A stretch of DNA of 64,000 nucleotides from Capnocytophaga haemolytica (GCF_001553545.1 NZ_CP014227.1:1532501-1596500); one strand, 5' to 3'. Positions 1 through 8,976 are shown, numbered from the stretch's first letter. Translations and numbers: made by a program. The notes: generated by a model from the sequence alone, not told the origin.

Positions 1-690
1 GAAACCCTCTTCGTCGTAGATGCGATGACAGGGCAAGACGCCGTAAATACCGCCAAGGCCTTTAACGATGTACTTAACTTTGATGGGGTTATCCTCACCA
101 AGTTAGACGGGGATACGCGTGGTGGTGCGGCTATTACCATTAAGTCGATGGTCAATAAGCCGATTAAGTTTGTCGGTACGGGCGAGAAGATGGACGCTAT
201 TGACATTTTCTACCCTGAGCGTATGGCCGACCGTATTTTGGGTATGGGCGATGTGGTATCGCTGGTAGAACGCGCCCAAGAGCAGTTTGATGAAGAACAA
301 GCCCGCAAGCTACAGAAGAAGATTGCTAAGAACCAATTCGGTTTTGACGACTTTTTGGAGCAAATACAGCAAATCAAGCGTATGGGGAATATGAAAGACC
401 TCTTGGGTATGCTACCTGGGGTAGGCAAGGCGGTAAAAGACTTAGACATCAAAGACGATGCTTTCAAGCACATTGAGGCAATTATCTACTCAATGACCCC
501 CAAAGAACGCGCTACCCCCGCTATTATTGATGCCAGTCGCAAGAAACGCATCGCCAAAGGTAGCGGCAGGGACGTACAAGAGGTAAACCAGCTGATGAAG
601 CAGTTCGACCAGATGAGCAAGATGATGAAGATGATGCAAGGCGGTGGCGGCAGACGTATGATGCAGATGATGCAAGGAATGCGTGGATAA
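1..690 (+). CDS. ffh: Signal recognition particle protein Ffh, C-terminal part (5' end outside window)
   Basis: The GTPase of the signal recognition particle, which binds 4.5S RNA and signal sequences of nascent membrane proteins and docks with FtsY. The frame is open from base 1, so 229 residues of a roughly 440-residue protein are visible. Near the start are VVDAMTGQDAV and the nucleotide-binding TKLDGDTRGG, ending the NG domain. GTGEKMDAIDIFYPERMADR links to the M domain, whose C-terminus is the usual Met-rich tail (QMSKMMKMMQ...). The stop codon lies inside a 7-bp repeat array that runs into the next gene. Identification is secure; only the start is missing. Confidence 0.97.
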   Translation, partial: ETLFVVDAMTGQDAVNTAKAFNDVLNFDGVILTKLDGDTRGGAAITIKSMVNKPIKFVGTGEKMDAIDIFYPERMADRILGMGDVVSLVERAQEQFDEEQARKLQKKIAKNQFGFDDFLEQIQQIKRMGNMKDLLGMLPGVGKAVKDLDIKDDAFKHIEAIIYSMTPKERATPAIIDASRKKRIAKGSGRDVQEVNQLMKQFDQMSKMMKMMQGGGGRRMMQMMQGMRG

Positions 691-721
691 TTTATAATTT
701 ATAATTTATAATGGATAATTG
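687..721. repeat. Heptamer array, five units of ATAATTT type
   Basis: Three exact ATAATTT units are followed by ATAATGG and ATAATTG, all in one 7-bp phase. The array covers the stop codon of ffh (688-690) and the start codon of the next gene (711-713), so the first codons of that gene are repeat-derived. Confidence 0.85.
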
Positions 722-968
722 CAGTGCGGATAATCTCACAACGGCTATTGAAGTGGCAACAGAGAGGGCATTGCGGCTTAACAAAGCCCCTTGTCCTTGT
801 TGTGGTAATTACACCCTACCCAAAGACCCCGAGGCGGCTTTTTATGAGATCTGCCCAGTGTGCTATTGGCAAAACGACGGCAGTGAAGAGACCGCCTATT
901 CCAGTGCGAACCGCAGTACGCTGAAGGAATATCGGGCGGCATATCAGAAGAATAATAAAGATAAGTAA
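711..968 (+). CDS. Small cysteine-rich CPCC-family protein
   Basis: An 85-residue protein whose core KAPCPCCGNYTL ... YEICPVCYWQND matches the Cys-rich CPCC family: two CxxC pairs, probably holding one zinc, with the YWQND motif between them and the C-terminus. The family has no established biochemical role and is often found as a stand-alone small protein. The only ATG in frame lies inside a 7-bp repeat array, so residues 1 to about 8 (MDNCSADN) are probably recent and not conserved. The gene sits 20 bp after ffh and 1 bp before the next ORF. Confidence 0.75.
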   Translation: MDNCSADNLTTAIEVATERALRLNKAPCPCCGNYTLPKDPEAAFYEICPVCYWQNDGSEETAYSSANRSTLKEYRAAYQKNNKDK

Positions 969-969
969 T

Positions 970-1143
970 ATGGCAACGACAAAGAAAAAAACAGTTGATG
1001 AGACTCGGTATAAGCCCAAGAGTGAGCGTATGCCTAAGAGGGAAGTAAACAAGGCTTTAAAAGAAATGTCAGAGCAGGCTAATAGAAATATGAATTATAG
1101 GTTTGTACTTGAATATTTAGACAAAAAGATAAGTAGGGTATGA
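970..1143 (+). CDS. Small basic protein, possible antitoxin partner of the PIN gene
   Basis: A 57-residue, Lys/Arg-rich ORF (MATTKKKTVDETRYKPKSER... ending EYLDKKISRV). It overlaps the start of the PIN-domain gene by four bases (ATGA), a typical translationally coupled toxin-antitoxin arrangement. At 24533 an intact PIN gene is also preceded by a short ORF, but the two short proteins are not obviously similar. The role as antitoxin is inferred from position only. Confidence 0.5.
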   Translation: MATTKKKTVDETRYKPKSERMPKREVNKALKEMSEQANRNMNYRFVLEYLDKKISRV

Positions 1144-1582
1144 TTTTAATCACAGATGCGAATATTGTGTTCAGTGCTTTGATTGACCCAGATTGCATAA
1201 TTGCTGAAATATTAAAAGAAGAACCTAATTTTCAGTTTACTGCTCCTAAATTCATTAAAGAGGAGATTAAAACGGCATTGGAAGAGAATAGAACAACTAA
1301 CTACTTTGAGTAAAAAGGCACTTAAAGAGGAATGGAAGTTATTGCAAGAAAGGATTCGTATTGTCAATGCGGATTGTTCCAGAGGAGTTATATCAAAAAT
1401 CTTATGATATAGTGAAGGATATTGATGAATATGACCTATACTTCTTGGCATTGCACTTTCAAACGGGGCATAAAATATGGACAGGTGATAAGAAACTAAG
1501 AAAGGGATTAAAAGCTAAGGGGCTGTTTATATGTGTAAGCACTGAGGAACTTAAGGCAAAACGGTATAAGAAGAAACAATGA
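1140..1582 (+). pseudogene. PIN-domain toxin-like gene, broken by two frameshifts
   Basis: The N-terminal 57 codons (MILITDANIVFSALIDPD...) carry the first conserved Asp of a PIN ribonuclease and stop at 1311-1313. The sequence continues in the next frame from about 1306 (LSKKALKEEWKLLQERIRIV). It then moves to a third frame from about 1361 to the natural end at 1582 (VPEELYQKSYDIVKDIDEYDLYFLALH...). Joined, the pieces align along their length with the intact PIN protein at 24812-25291, including the D-x-x-F-A/LAxH region and the final TEELK. Two shifts make an active nuclease unlikely. Confidence 0.75.
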
Positions 1583-1887
1583 AACCATACGATTTATTAC
1601 TCAGTAGGTTAGCATTGGCGTTAGTGCTATTGTGTATGCTGCTTATTGTGCCCACTATATATGCATTGGAGTATTTTACAGCGTATGGGTGTCTGTTTGT
1701 AGTAACTTATGTAGGGGTACCTTTGTATCTCATCTACCGCGTTGTACGCTATTTTCGCTATAAGGATAAAGGCAAAGGCTGGCGGTGGGTTTGTGCCTCC
1801 TTTGTGGCGTTACTCTTGAGTGTGGCGTTCTATGGCTTTTTGTGCTATCTCATTGATAGGGCGATTGCAAGGACGTATGGGGAATAG
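1579..1887 (+). CDS. Small membrane protein of unknown function
   Basis: A 102-residue protein that I do not recognise. Three hydrophobic stretches at about residues 8-30, 32-55 and 68-92 suggest three membrane helices, with a short basic loop (RYFRYKDKGKG) between the second and third. Its ATG overlaps the stop of the decayed PIN gene (ATGA), so it was probably co-transcribed with it. No catalytic motif is visible. Confidence 0.6.
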   Translation: MKPYDLLLSRLALALVLLCMLLIVPTIYALEYFTAYGCLFVVTYVGVPLYLIYRVVRYFRYKDKGKGWRWVCASFVALLLSVAFYGFLCYLIDRAIARTYGE

Positions 1888-1908
1888 GTTTAATTTTACT
1901 AAGGAATA

Positions 1909-2505
1909 ATGAAAAAGCGTTATAAGGAACACCGAATAAAGTGGGACGAGGGTATTGCGGTAATTTGTCCTGAGTGTGGTGAGAAAGCCCAAGCGCTCCT
2001 TTCTTGGCATTCACTCAATAATAAACAGAAGGAACCCCTTGCGTTCCTTTGTCCGCATTGTGGCCTTCGGAAAACCTATAAGGAGCTCCAACTTCACAAG
2101 GCATATATCAAGTTTAACTGTCCTGAGTGTGGCAACCAAATAGAGGCGAAACGTCCTTACAGTCGCCGTACAGATGAGAAGATAAGGGTGGAGTGCAATT
2201 ACTGCCATCATACCTTTACTATGAAGCCGCGTATTGAGGACAAGCAGTGGAAGTTTACCTATCGCAATGATGGCTTAAAGCGCGATGAGGATACGGGCTT
2301 GCCTTACTACTACCAAGAGCGTGTGCGCGGTAACCTCTTTTGGGCGTACAACCGTTCGCATATCGCCCTGATGCAGGATTATCTCTCCTCAGATTTACGG
2401 GAGCGCGTGGGTATGAGTACGGTAGCGAGGCTGCCTACTTTTATCAAGATAAAGAAGAACAAAGAATTGATACTAAAGATATTAGATAAGTGGCTCAAGA
2501 ATTAA
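1909..2505 (+). CDS. Zinc-ribbon protein of unknown function
   Basis: 198 residues with two tandem zinc-ribbon modules: VICPECGEK ... LCPHCGLRK in the first 60 residues and FNCPECGNQ ... CNYCHHTF at about 70-105. The C-terminal 80 residues (GLPYYYQERVRGNLFWAYNRSH ... RLPTFIKIKKNKELI) resemble a module found in uncharacterised zinc-ribbon proteins, where the WAYN segment and the RLPxxxK segment are the recognisable parts. No partner or reaction is known to me. It lies between a small membrane protein and folD. Confidence 0.6.
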   Translation: MKKRYKEHRIKWDEGIAVICPECGEKAQALLSWHSLNNKQKEPLAFLCPHCGLRKTYKELQLHKAYIKFNCPECGNQIEAKRPYSRRTDEKIRVECNYCHHTFTMKPRIEDKQWKFTYRNDGLKRDEDTGLPYYYQERVRGNLFWAYNRSHIALMQDYLSSDLRERVGMSTVARLPTFIKIKKNKELILKILDKWLKN

Positions 2506-2543
2506 TAATCTGCTTTTGGCTTTAAGAGAATGGCTGTTACCTG

Positions 2544-2578
2544 ACCTCAAAGCTCGAAGCTCAAACCTCAAAGCTAAA
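2544..2578. repeat. Heptamer array, five units of ACCTCAA type, abutting the folD start
   Basis: Units ACCTCAA, AGCTCGA, AGCTCAA, ACCTCAA and AGCTAAA follow in one 7-bp phase, and the folD ATG begins at the next base. The same heptamer in reverse (TTGAGGT) forms the array at 15483-15517. Confidence 0.85.
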
Positions 2579-3460
2579 ATGATTATATTAGACGGAAAAG
2601 CAACCTCAGCGCAGATAAAGGCAGAAATTGCTGAGGAAGTACAACAACTAAAAGCTGCGGGTGAGCGTGTGCCTCACTTGGCGGCGGTATTGGTGGGTGA
2701 AGACGGTGCGAGCCTGACCTACGTAGGGAGCAAAGTAAAGGCGTGCGAGCAGGTGGGTTTTCGCTCTACCTTGGTGCAACTGCCTGTCGACATCAGTGAG
2801 GAAGCGTTATTGGCTGAGCTCGATAAACTCAACGCTAATGCGGATATAGATGGCTATATCGTGCAACTGCCCTTGCCGCAGCATATCAACACAGAAAAGA
2901 TACTCCTTGCCGTAGACCCACGTAAGGATGTCGATGGGTTTCACCCTGCTAACTTTGGGCGTATGGCACTCGATATGGAGGCTTTTATCCCTGCTACGCC
3001 CTTTGGCATCGTGGAGCTGCTCAAACGCTATAAAGTACCTACCGCAGGGCGGCACGTAGTGGTAGTAGGGCGGTCGCACATTGTGGGCAGACCCATTAGC
3101 ATCTTGCTCAGCCAGAAAGGCGAGGCTGGCAATGCCACAGTAACCCTAACCCATAGCCACACCCCCGATTTAGCACATTTTACTCGTGAGGCAGATATAG
3201 TAGTAATGGCATTGGGGCAACCAGAGTTTCTCAAAGGCGATATGGTAAAAGAAGGCGTTGCGGTGATTGATGTGGGGATTACGCGTTTGAAAGACGAGAA
3301 TGCCCCCAAAGGCTACCGTATAGTGGGCGATGTCGCCTATGAGGAGGTAGCCCCCAAGGCGGCGTATATCACCCCTGTGCCTGGTGGTGTGGGTCCGATG
3401 ACCATTGCGATGCTGCTTAAAAACACGCTGCTGGCGCGCAAGTGGCATAGTGGCAGTTGA
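2579..3460 (+). CDS. folD: Methylenetetrahydrofolate dehydrogenase/cyclohydrolase FolD
   Basis: The bifunctional cytoplasmic enzyme that interconverts 5,10-methylene-, methenyl- and 10-formyl-tetrahydrofolate using NADP. At 293 residues it is normal length. Visible family motifs are the catalytic-Lys segment YVGSKVKACEQVG, YIVQLPLPQHI, DVDGFHP, PATPFGIVELL, the nucleotide-binding VVVVGRSHIVGRP and PVPGGVGPMTIAMLL near the end. The frame is open further upstream, but the ATG at 2579 is chosen because the family begins MIILDGK-like and the upstream codons are heptamer repeat. No promoter was recognised directly upstream. Confidence 0.95.
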   Translation: MIILDGKATSAQIKAEIAEEVQQLKAAGERVPHLAAVLVGEDGASLTYVGSKVKACEQVGFRSTLVQLPVDISEEALLAELDKLNANADIDGYIVQLPLPQHINTEKILLAVDPRKDVDGFHPANFGRMALDMEAFIPATPFGIVELLKRYKVPTAGRHVVVVGRSHIVGRPISILLSQKGEAGNATVTLTHSHTPDLAHFTREADIVVMALGQPEFLKGDMVKEGVAVIDVGITRLKDENAPKGYRIVGDVAYEEVAPKAAYITPVPGGVGPMTIAMLLKNTLLARKWHSGS

Positions 3461-3478
3461 AAATAAATTATGCAGAAA

Positions 3479-3510
3479 TTTGCACAGTACTATAAAAAAT
3501 TATAACTTTG
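3479..3510 (+). promoter_or_regulatory. Strong Bacteroidota-type promoter with no gene behind it
   Basis: TTTG at 3479-3482, a 20-base spacer and TAACTTTG at 3503-3510 match the -33/-7 consensus. The next ORF starts 250 bases downstream, so this may drive the candidate small RNA. Confidence 0.6.
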
Positions 3511-3516
3511 CACACA

Positions 3517-3592
3517 GAAAGGACAAGCGGGAGTTACTTCTAACGTTTTTGGATAACATTCACTCCCGCAATTTCCTTTCTTTTTTGTTTCA
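3517..3592 (+). ncRNA. Candidate small RNA with a hairpin and T-rich end
   Basis: Downstream of a near-consensus promoter, GCGGGAGT (3527-3534) can pair with ACTCCCGC (3562-3569) across a 27-base loop. A T-rich stretch (TTTCCTTTCTTTTTTG) follows shortly after. No ORF occupies it. The end points are estimates, and no known RNA family was recognised. Confidence 0.35.
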
Positions 3593-3671
3593 ATACCTTT
3601 GGGAGTAATCCTGTTATTTTACTAAGAAAATACGTATTTATAGAAATATATTTTTTGGGATTTTCGTTGTC

Positions 3672-3715
3672 TGTGTTCGAGATGTGTTCGAAATGTGTTC
3701 GAGGTGAGTCCAATA
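3672..3715. repeat. 11-bp-period array, three to four units
   Basis: Units TGTGTTCGAGA, TGTGTTCGAAA and TGTGTTCGAGG follow at exact 11-bp spacing, then a weaker TGAGTCCAATA. The array ends about 45 bases before the ATG of the RING-family gene. Confidence 0.85.
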
Positions 3716-3758
3716 GTAATATTTTCTGTGAAAATAGCAATAGGTAGTATTTTGCGTT

Positions 3759-4319
3759 ATGGGAAAAGTAAAAGACATATTACGAGTAGCGCTGCGGCAG
3801 AACGCACTTTATGTACCTGCTGATGTGAAGCCGCAAAAGGAAGTAACAGCGGGCTCTTTGGCACTTGTTAAGGAGCTAAAACGCTATGGCTTTGCGGTAG
3901 ATGAACCCTTATTGCACGCGCTGAACGGGGCGCGAGCGGATTACTTCCGTATGGTGGTAAGCACTATAAAGGAGGTGCTGGGCATCGGGTTGAGCTGGAC
4001 GCCCTTAGTGCGCGATTGGGAAAAGCCCACAGGCGAGAGTGCCGTAGATCACCTTATTACACTCTATTTTAACGTGCTCAAGGCGCAAAAGTCGTTGCCA
4101 TCACCGTATTGGGACGATGATGAGGAGCGGTTCGTCGGTGCGGTGGGGTACTTTCCTTGTGGGCATTATATCCCTGATGGGACGTTCCCCGTTGAGCGTT
4201 ATACAGGCTGTCCGTTTTGTGGGCGTGCGGTGGAGACTTCCACCAAGCACTATAAGGGGCAAGGCAGTAAATTGCGCCTGCTGACGCTTTGGAGGGATAC
4301 AGACGCCGAAGCCTATTGA
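3759..4319 (+). pseudogene. RING-domain protein (MXAN_6230/SCO0854-like), fragment 1: N-terminus and RING
   Basis: The first 186 codons of what looks like one gene of about 760 codons ending at 6046. The N-terminus (LRVALRQNALYVP) is followed by a RING-like cysteine cluster, FPCGHYIPDG ... YTGCPFCGRAVE, with Cys134, His136, Cys151 and Cys154 visible. This arrangement resembles proteins annotated MXAN_6230/SCO0854-family RING domain proteins, whose function is not established. The frame ends at TGA 4317-4319 right after TLWRDTDAEAY. Homologous-looking sequence resumes at once one frame back, which fits loss of a single base near 4316. Confidence 0.6.
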
Positions 4320-5212
4320 AGGCGTTGGTAGGGTCAAGGGTGGCTCTCGGGGCGACTGAGGTGGATAGCCTCAAACGGCTGTTGCCGCACCTGAGCGTTC
4401 CTGTTGATACGCAGATAACGGTAAAGGAAAACCTAATGCTCATAGTCGATGCGCTGATTGCACAAGGCAGCGACAAAGAGGCAGCAGGGCTATTTAAGAC
4501 CCCTACCGACATATTGCGCTATCTGTGGTATAAGAAGACAGGCTTCTTGCAGCTCATTGAACCGCGTACTATCATCGCTAAGAATGCCGTGAATAATCGG
4601 CACGTGTTTTGGCCCTTGGATAGTAGCCAAAAGGCGGCTGTGGATACTGAGAAGGCGTTGCGGTTGAAATATGACCGCCCTACTTGTGCGCGGGTGGCGT
4701 ATTGGCTCAATGCGCTGCCGATGCGCCCTGAACAAGCCTGTGAGGCAATGTACCCTAAACGCCGTATGTGGGTGCGCTTTATCCGCGCGTTGCGCCTTGC
4801 TGAGTATGCTAAAAAACAAGGTTATGAGGCACTGGCGGCACTGCTGGATTGCTTCTACAACCAGCGGTATGAGGTGTGGCAAGGCAAGGTGAATGAGGCA
4901 GTGCAGCATACGAATACTGAGGCTACTTTTGCCCTCTTGCAGCAGCGACCAGGGCTCTTTGCGCGTTCGCTCTTTGCTACGATGCTCGCCCTTGGGGCTG
5001 AGGAAACCATTGAAGCCTTTAAAGCTATCGTGGATAAGGTGCCGCTGCGCTTGGTGCTCACCCTCGATATGTATGCCGCGCTTTACTTCGACAAAGCGGC
5101 TCAGCGCAGTGTACAGACCCTTACGGGGGCACGGGTTACTATTCCTGCCAACAAGTGGGTGCAGTTTGGTTATGACGAAAAGGAACTCATCGCTATGCAA
5201 CGTAAGGTGTGA
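4316..5212 (+). pseudogene. RING-domain protein, fragment 2: central region
   Basis: Continues fragment 1 in the -1 frame (LKALVGSRVALGATEVDSLKRLL...) for about 298 codons of mostly helical-looking sequence without recognised motifs. The open frame extends a little upstream (to a TTG at 4289), but that part only overlaps fragment 1. It ends with ...MQRKV and TGA at 5210-5212. The next codons stay in the same frame and continue the protein, so this stop is an in-frame nonsense codon within an otherwise continuous gene. Confidence 0.55.
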
Positions 5213-6046
5213 CACTTGTGCGAGTATGCTATTATGGAGCGGTTTGCTAAGGAGACGCCCGAATATTGGTCGGTGTATATCGCTCCTGAGTTGTACAATA
5301 TCCCTGTGCCCATAGGCGACCGCTCGGGGAATGTGCAGGACTTAGACGCTGCTGTGATGGGAATGCGTTTTCCTCTTGAGGGGCGACAGATACGCCTCTT
5401 TATGCAATGGGGTAAAGACCTGCCTGCACAGCATTTGGATATGGACTTGTCGTGTGAGGTGCTCTACCGAGATGGGCACACGGATTATTGCAGTTTCAGC
5501 AAGCTAACCACCACAGGCTGTCAGCACAGTGGTGATATACGTGAGATACCCGATAAGGTAGGCACGGCGGAGTATATCAATATCAACATAGATGAGCTGC
5601 GCAAGGCGAAAGCTACATACGTGATATTCACCTGCAATGCCTATTCCAACGGGGCACTTTCGCCCAATATGGTTGTGGGCTGGATGGACGCTAAATACAA
5701 GATGAAAGTCTCTGAGCGCAAAGGCGTGGCGTATGACCCTTCGACAGTGATAAAGCAAGTGCGCATCACCCAGCCGCTGAGTAAGGGTTTGGTGTTTGGC
5801 TTGCTGGATGTAGAGAATCAAGAGATTATCTGGCTCGAGATGCCTTTCGGCGGACAGACACTTCACAGCCTAAGCGAAGAAAGCGTGGCGGCATTGCTCA
5901 AAAAGCTATCGGAGAAGATGAGCATAGGGCAGTTTTTGGCTACAAAAGCCAAAGGACAAGGCGTGTTGTGGGTTACTAATACCCCCGAAGAAGCTGAAAA
6001 GACGTACGATAGTCGTAATTTTTGGGAGGTGTTGTCGGAGTTGTAG
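5213..6046 (+). pseudogene. RING-domain protein, fragment 3: C-terminal TerD-resembling region
   Basis: Same frame as fragment 2, separated only by one TGA. If expressed alone it could start at TTG 5216 or ATG 5234. The segment IPVPIGDRSGNVQDLDAAVM, then HSGDIREIPDKVGTAEYINI and VIFTCNAYSNGALSPNMVV, resembles the beta-sandwich layout of TerD-type proteins (DLDAS..., HSGD..., VxFxxNxYxxG). That comparison is by eye. A converging terminator-like hairpin follows at 6097-6125. Confidence 0.55.
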
Positions 6047-6096
6047 TAGACACTAATTCATAAAAAGGAATACTTTAAAAGAAGGAGAAATAAATA

Positions 6097-6125
6097 AAGG
6101 GAAAGGAAGATTATTCCTTCCCTTT
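6097..6125. terminator. Bidirectional terminator-like hairpin
   Basis: AAAGGGAAAGGAA pairs with TTCCTTCCCTTT (one bulge). It lies between the RING-family gene (+) and the acyltransferase (-), just inside the end of the latter. Confidence 0.5.
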
Positions 6126-7184
6126 TATTTTTTCTTTGATATTATCTTTTACTCTGTTGTAGATAAATGAGAGGAAAACTACTACACTGACAAAAAGAAT
6201 AGCGCCTATAATGGCTTGTGCGGGAGTAAGACTTCTATGGAAGTAATACGATAGATTAAACTTTGGTATAAAGCTATATAGCATTATGTAGTGAATAACG
6301 TATATAGAAAGTGTATTTACCCCTATGCGTTGTATAAGAGGCATTGTAATCACATTGCGCAAGATCACAAAGAAGGCAAAGACCCATAAGGCATCACCCA
6401 TCCTGAGGAATAAGAAACCTGAACGAGCTACTCTATTAAACAACTCTATTGAGGTTAAGTTGTAAAGGAAATTAAACGTGGTAAATTGGTGATGAAATAT
6501 ATACCCGAAAACAATCAGTAGTGTAATGAAAGTAGGGTAGAGGTATTTAGCTCCTTTGAAGAAGTAAAATAACGACCCCATAAAGCCTCCCAAGCATACA
6601 TAGCCAAACCAAGGTAATATAGAAAAGAATGTACCATATATAGGCGTAAAATAATTAGCTATAATTCTTGGTAAGAATGGTAAAGAAAGGGTGTTATAAG
6701 TGCTTTCAAATAGGAATATTGTGATTGTAAGGGCAATAAGAAGTGGAGGTAATATGTACTTTAACTTGATAAACCTATTAGTGGAAATGATGTAAATGCC
6801 TACCATCAAGATCAATGATAAACCGATACAATGCAATATTTCAACATAGTGGATACTTTTCCTAAGTAAACAGGCAACAAGTATGAGGTAGAAACCTCTT
6901 CGAATACCTTTTACCACGCGAGGATTCTTCCAGCCTCTGTGGCTTCTATCACCCTCACGGATGAGTAGATAAGTGAATATAAATCCTGAAATAGTGAGAA
7001 ATACAGGAGCTGTTATCCCTGTAAAGTAGTGCCATATTCTAAAAAAGATATTGCTCTCATCCCAATAAGGATCGGCTAATAAGGCTGTGATGAAGTGTCC
7101 TTGCAGCATCATACAGATGGCGTAGGCTCTTATTACGTCAATAAATAATAAACGTTGTTTCATTACTTTTAGTAAGTAGCTCAA
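6111..7184 (-). CDS. Multi-pass membrane acyltransferase-like protein
   Basis: 357 residues with about ten hydrophobic segments. The N-terminus RLLFIDVIRAYAICMMLQGHFI has the RxxxxDxxRxxAxxxMxxxH signature shared by the HGSNAT/DUF1624 group and, more loosely, acyltransferase-3 proteins, which transfer acyl groups to sugars at the membrane. A basic loop (REGDRSHRGWKNPRVVKGIRR) lies between early helices. The substrate cannot be told. A second in-frame ATG seven codons in (MKQRLLF) is an equally good start. It follows the MscS-family gene by three bases and is probably co-transcribed. Confidence 0.65.
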   Translation of the reverse strand: MSYLLKVMKQRLLFIDVIRAYAICMMLQGHFITALLADPYWDESNIFFRIWHYFTGITAPVFLTISGFIFTYLLIREGDRSHRGWKNPRVVKGIRRGFYLILVACLLRKSIHYVEILHCIGLSLILMVGIYIISTNRFIKLKYILPPLLIALTITIFLFESTYNTLSLPFLPRIIANYFTPIYGTFFSILPWFGYVCLGGFMGSLFYFFKGAKYLYPTFITLLIVFGYIFHHQFTTFNFLYNLTSIELFNRVARSGFLFLRMGDALWVFAFFVILRNVITMPLIQRIGVNTLSIYVIHYIMLYSFIPKFNLSYYFHRSLTPAQAIIGAILFVSVVVFLSFIYNRVKDNIKEKIKGKE

Positions 7185-7187
7185 AGG

Positions 7188-8957
7188 CTAACTCTTTTTA
7201 TTTTCTTCTGATGTTTGGTTGTTAGTTCTAATTTCAATATATTGGGTAGAGAAGATCTCTATATTTGCCTGTTTTAGTGTATTTTGGATATTCTTCACTA
7301 AGTCCGATTTGATGAAGAACATATCATCGGGGGTATGGGTATAAGCATTGAGTTCATACACCGTATTAAGTTCTCCCAGCGAAATTTGTAGTACATAAGG
7401 GTGGGGTATTTTGGATATTCCACAGGTTTTTAAAGCAGCTTCTAGTAGGAGCTCTTCTACAATGTTGTCAGCATAGTCGTAGCGTACTTTCACCCGTGCA
7501 CTAAGGGCTAAGCCTTGTTGTTTGCCAATGGAGGAAAAATTAGTCGTAGCACTGCTTAAGATGGTGGAGTTAGGTATGGTAATATCCTCATTGCTAAAGG
7601 TTCTTAGGTGTGTTACCAAAGCGTTTTTCTCTACTACCACTCCGATAATATCACCCGACTTGATCCAATCGCCTACTTGAAAAGGGCGCATATAGCTGAT
7701 GACTACCCCTGCAATGGCATTGGATATTGAAGAGGAAGAACCAAAGGAAATCAATACCCCTAAGAACACTGATATGCCCTTGAAAGCATCGCTATCAGAG
7801 CCTGGCAAGTGAGGAAATACCACTACTAATGCCAAGGCGAGGAGCATCAATCGTGCCAAGTGATAGGTAGTGCGCGCCCATTCAGGGTAAAATCCCCGTA
7901 TCTTTAGTATACCCCGTTCTATCTCTAAGGCAAAGAAGCGCATTATTTTTAATAAATAGCGCGTTACCAGCACAATGACAATGATATTGAAGAGGCTGGG
8001 GAGATAATTGATGACTGCAAACCATATATCTTTTATAGGCTCTATAATCCAACCGAGAATAATGCGCGAGAGGTGTCGGGTAGAGGGGAAAATGTCAAAT
8101 ATTAGCGGTATGATTGTAATGAAGAGAAAGAGCAGCACGATGATGCGTACAACAAACAATAACTTGATGAGCACCTTCACCATGTGTTGCTTCTTTATAA
8201 GTTCATAGTTGCGTATTTTAAATCCTTTTAAGAAGCGGTTCTTAGAGTTGATGCAGAAGTTCTTCAAGAACCTAAATAAGCGGTTAATCCCCCATATTAC
8301 ACTAATGGCAATCACAAGCACCAAGCACAATTCTCCAATGCGCAAAAGGATATTCTTCAGGCTGTTCTGCTCTTGGTATTTTACAATAGCGTGCTTGATA
8401 TACCCCAAATAGCGGTTAGCAAGCTCTTCTTGAGTGGTGTTCTCCCATACGGCATCAATGGATGTAATATCCGCAATGGCTTTGTTGCCGTACATCACAG
8501 CGAGGTACTCGCCCAAAGGCTTTACTTTTAGTGAATCGGCTTTAAAATAAGGATCTTCATAGAGTTCTGTAAGCTTATCTTCAACGTATTTTACACGGGT
8601 ATCAATGTCGTACGGACCGTAAGAGGCATATAGATAATAGATGGTATCATTCTGAAAAACAACAGGCTTACCACGCATCTGCTGGCTCAGCCTTTCCACC
8701 TCTTTGCGCTTTTCAGCCATAGATAGTGAGTCATCTACTTGCACTTGAAGGGTAGCTTTGCTTACAGCTTTCTCTTGTTGCACCAATCGCTCAATCTCAC
8801 TCATCAGCATAGCTATCCGCACCGAATCCTTTTGTCGGTAGAGCTTCAGGGCAGCCAATTCTTTCTTTATAGCTTGTACTGAGACACTGTCCTTCTGGGC
8901 GTATGTCATAGCACTAATAGTGAAGAATATCAGCAAGATGAGTCGTCTCAAGTGCAT
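7188..8957 (-). CDS. MscS-family mechanosensitive ion channel
   Basis: About 589 residues from the chosen start MHLRRLILLIFFTISAMTYAQ, a clear signal peptide; the 13 upstream codons look like leader sequence. A periplasmic coiled region (to about residue 190) is followed by several membrane helices. The MscS core comes next, with FGSSSSISNAIAGVVISYMRPFQVGDWI spanning the pore helix and the start of the beta domain, then EKNALVTHLRTFSNEDITIPNS. The protein opens under membrane tension to release solutes during hypo-osmotic shock. The large N-terminal periplasmic part is common in Bacteroidota members. Confidence 0.9.
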   Translation of the reverse strand: MHLRRLILLIFFTISAMTYAQKDSVSVQAIKKELAALKLYRQKDSVRIAMLMSEIERLVQQEKAVSKATLQVQVDDSLSMAEKRKEVERLSQQMRGKPVVFQNDTIYYLYASYGPYDIDTRVKYVEDKLTELYEDPYFKADSLKVKPLGEYLAVMYGNKAIADITSIDAVWENTTQEELANRYLGYIKHAIVKYQEQNSLKNILLRIGELCLVLVIAISVIWGINRLFRFLKNFCINSKNRFLKGFKIRNYELIKKQHMVKVLIKLLFVVRIIVLLFLFITIIPLIFDIFPSTRHLSRIILGWIIEPIKDIWFAVINYLPSLFNIIVIVLVTRYLLKIMRFFALEIERGILKIRGFYPEWARTTYHLARLMLLALALVVVFPHLPGSDSDAFKGISVFLGVLISFGSSSSISNAIAGVVISYMRPFQVGDWIKSGDIIGVVVEKNALVTHLRTFSNEDITIPNSTILSSATTNFSSIGKQQGLALSARVKVRYDYADNIVEELLLEAALKTCGISKIPHPYVLQISLGELNTVYELNAYTHTPDDMFFIKSDLVKNIQNTLKQANIEIFSTQYIEIRTNNQTSEENKKS

Positions 8958-8976
8958 ATAAATCTTTAAATCTAAA

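Noticed and set aside
4078..4512. 144-codon minus-strand ORF in the RING-family gene
   Set aside because: No domain resemblance, and the plus strand carries recognisable RING-family sequence across it.
5210..5212. TGA read as selenocysteine or programmed readthrough
   Set aside because: No selenocysteine element or readthrough signal was seen, and a second lesion (frameshift) is present in the same gene.
4490..5215. 241-codon minus-strand ORF
   Set aside because: Antisense to fragment 2 of the RING-family gene; no motif, His/Arg-rich shadow composition.
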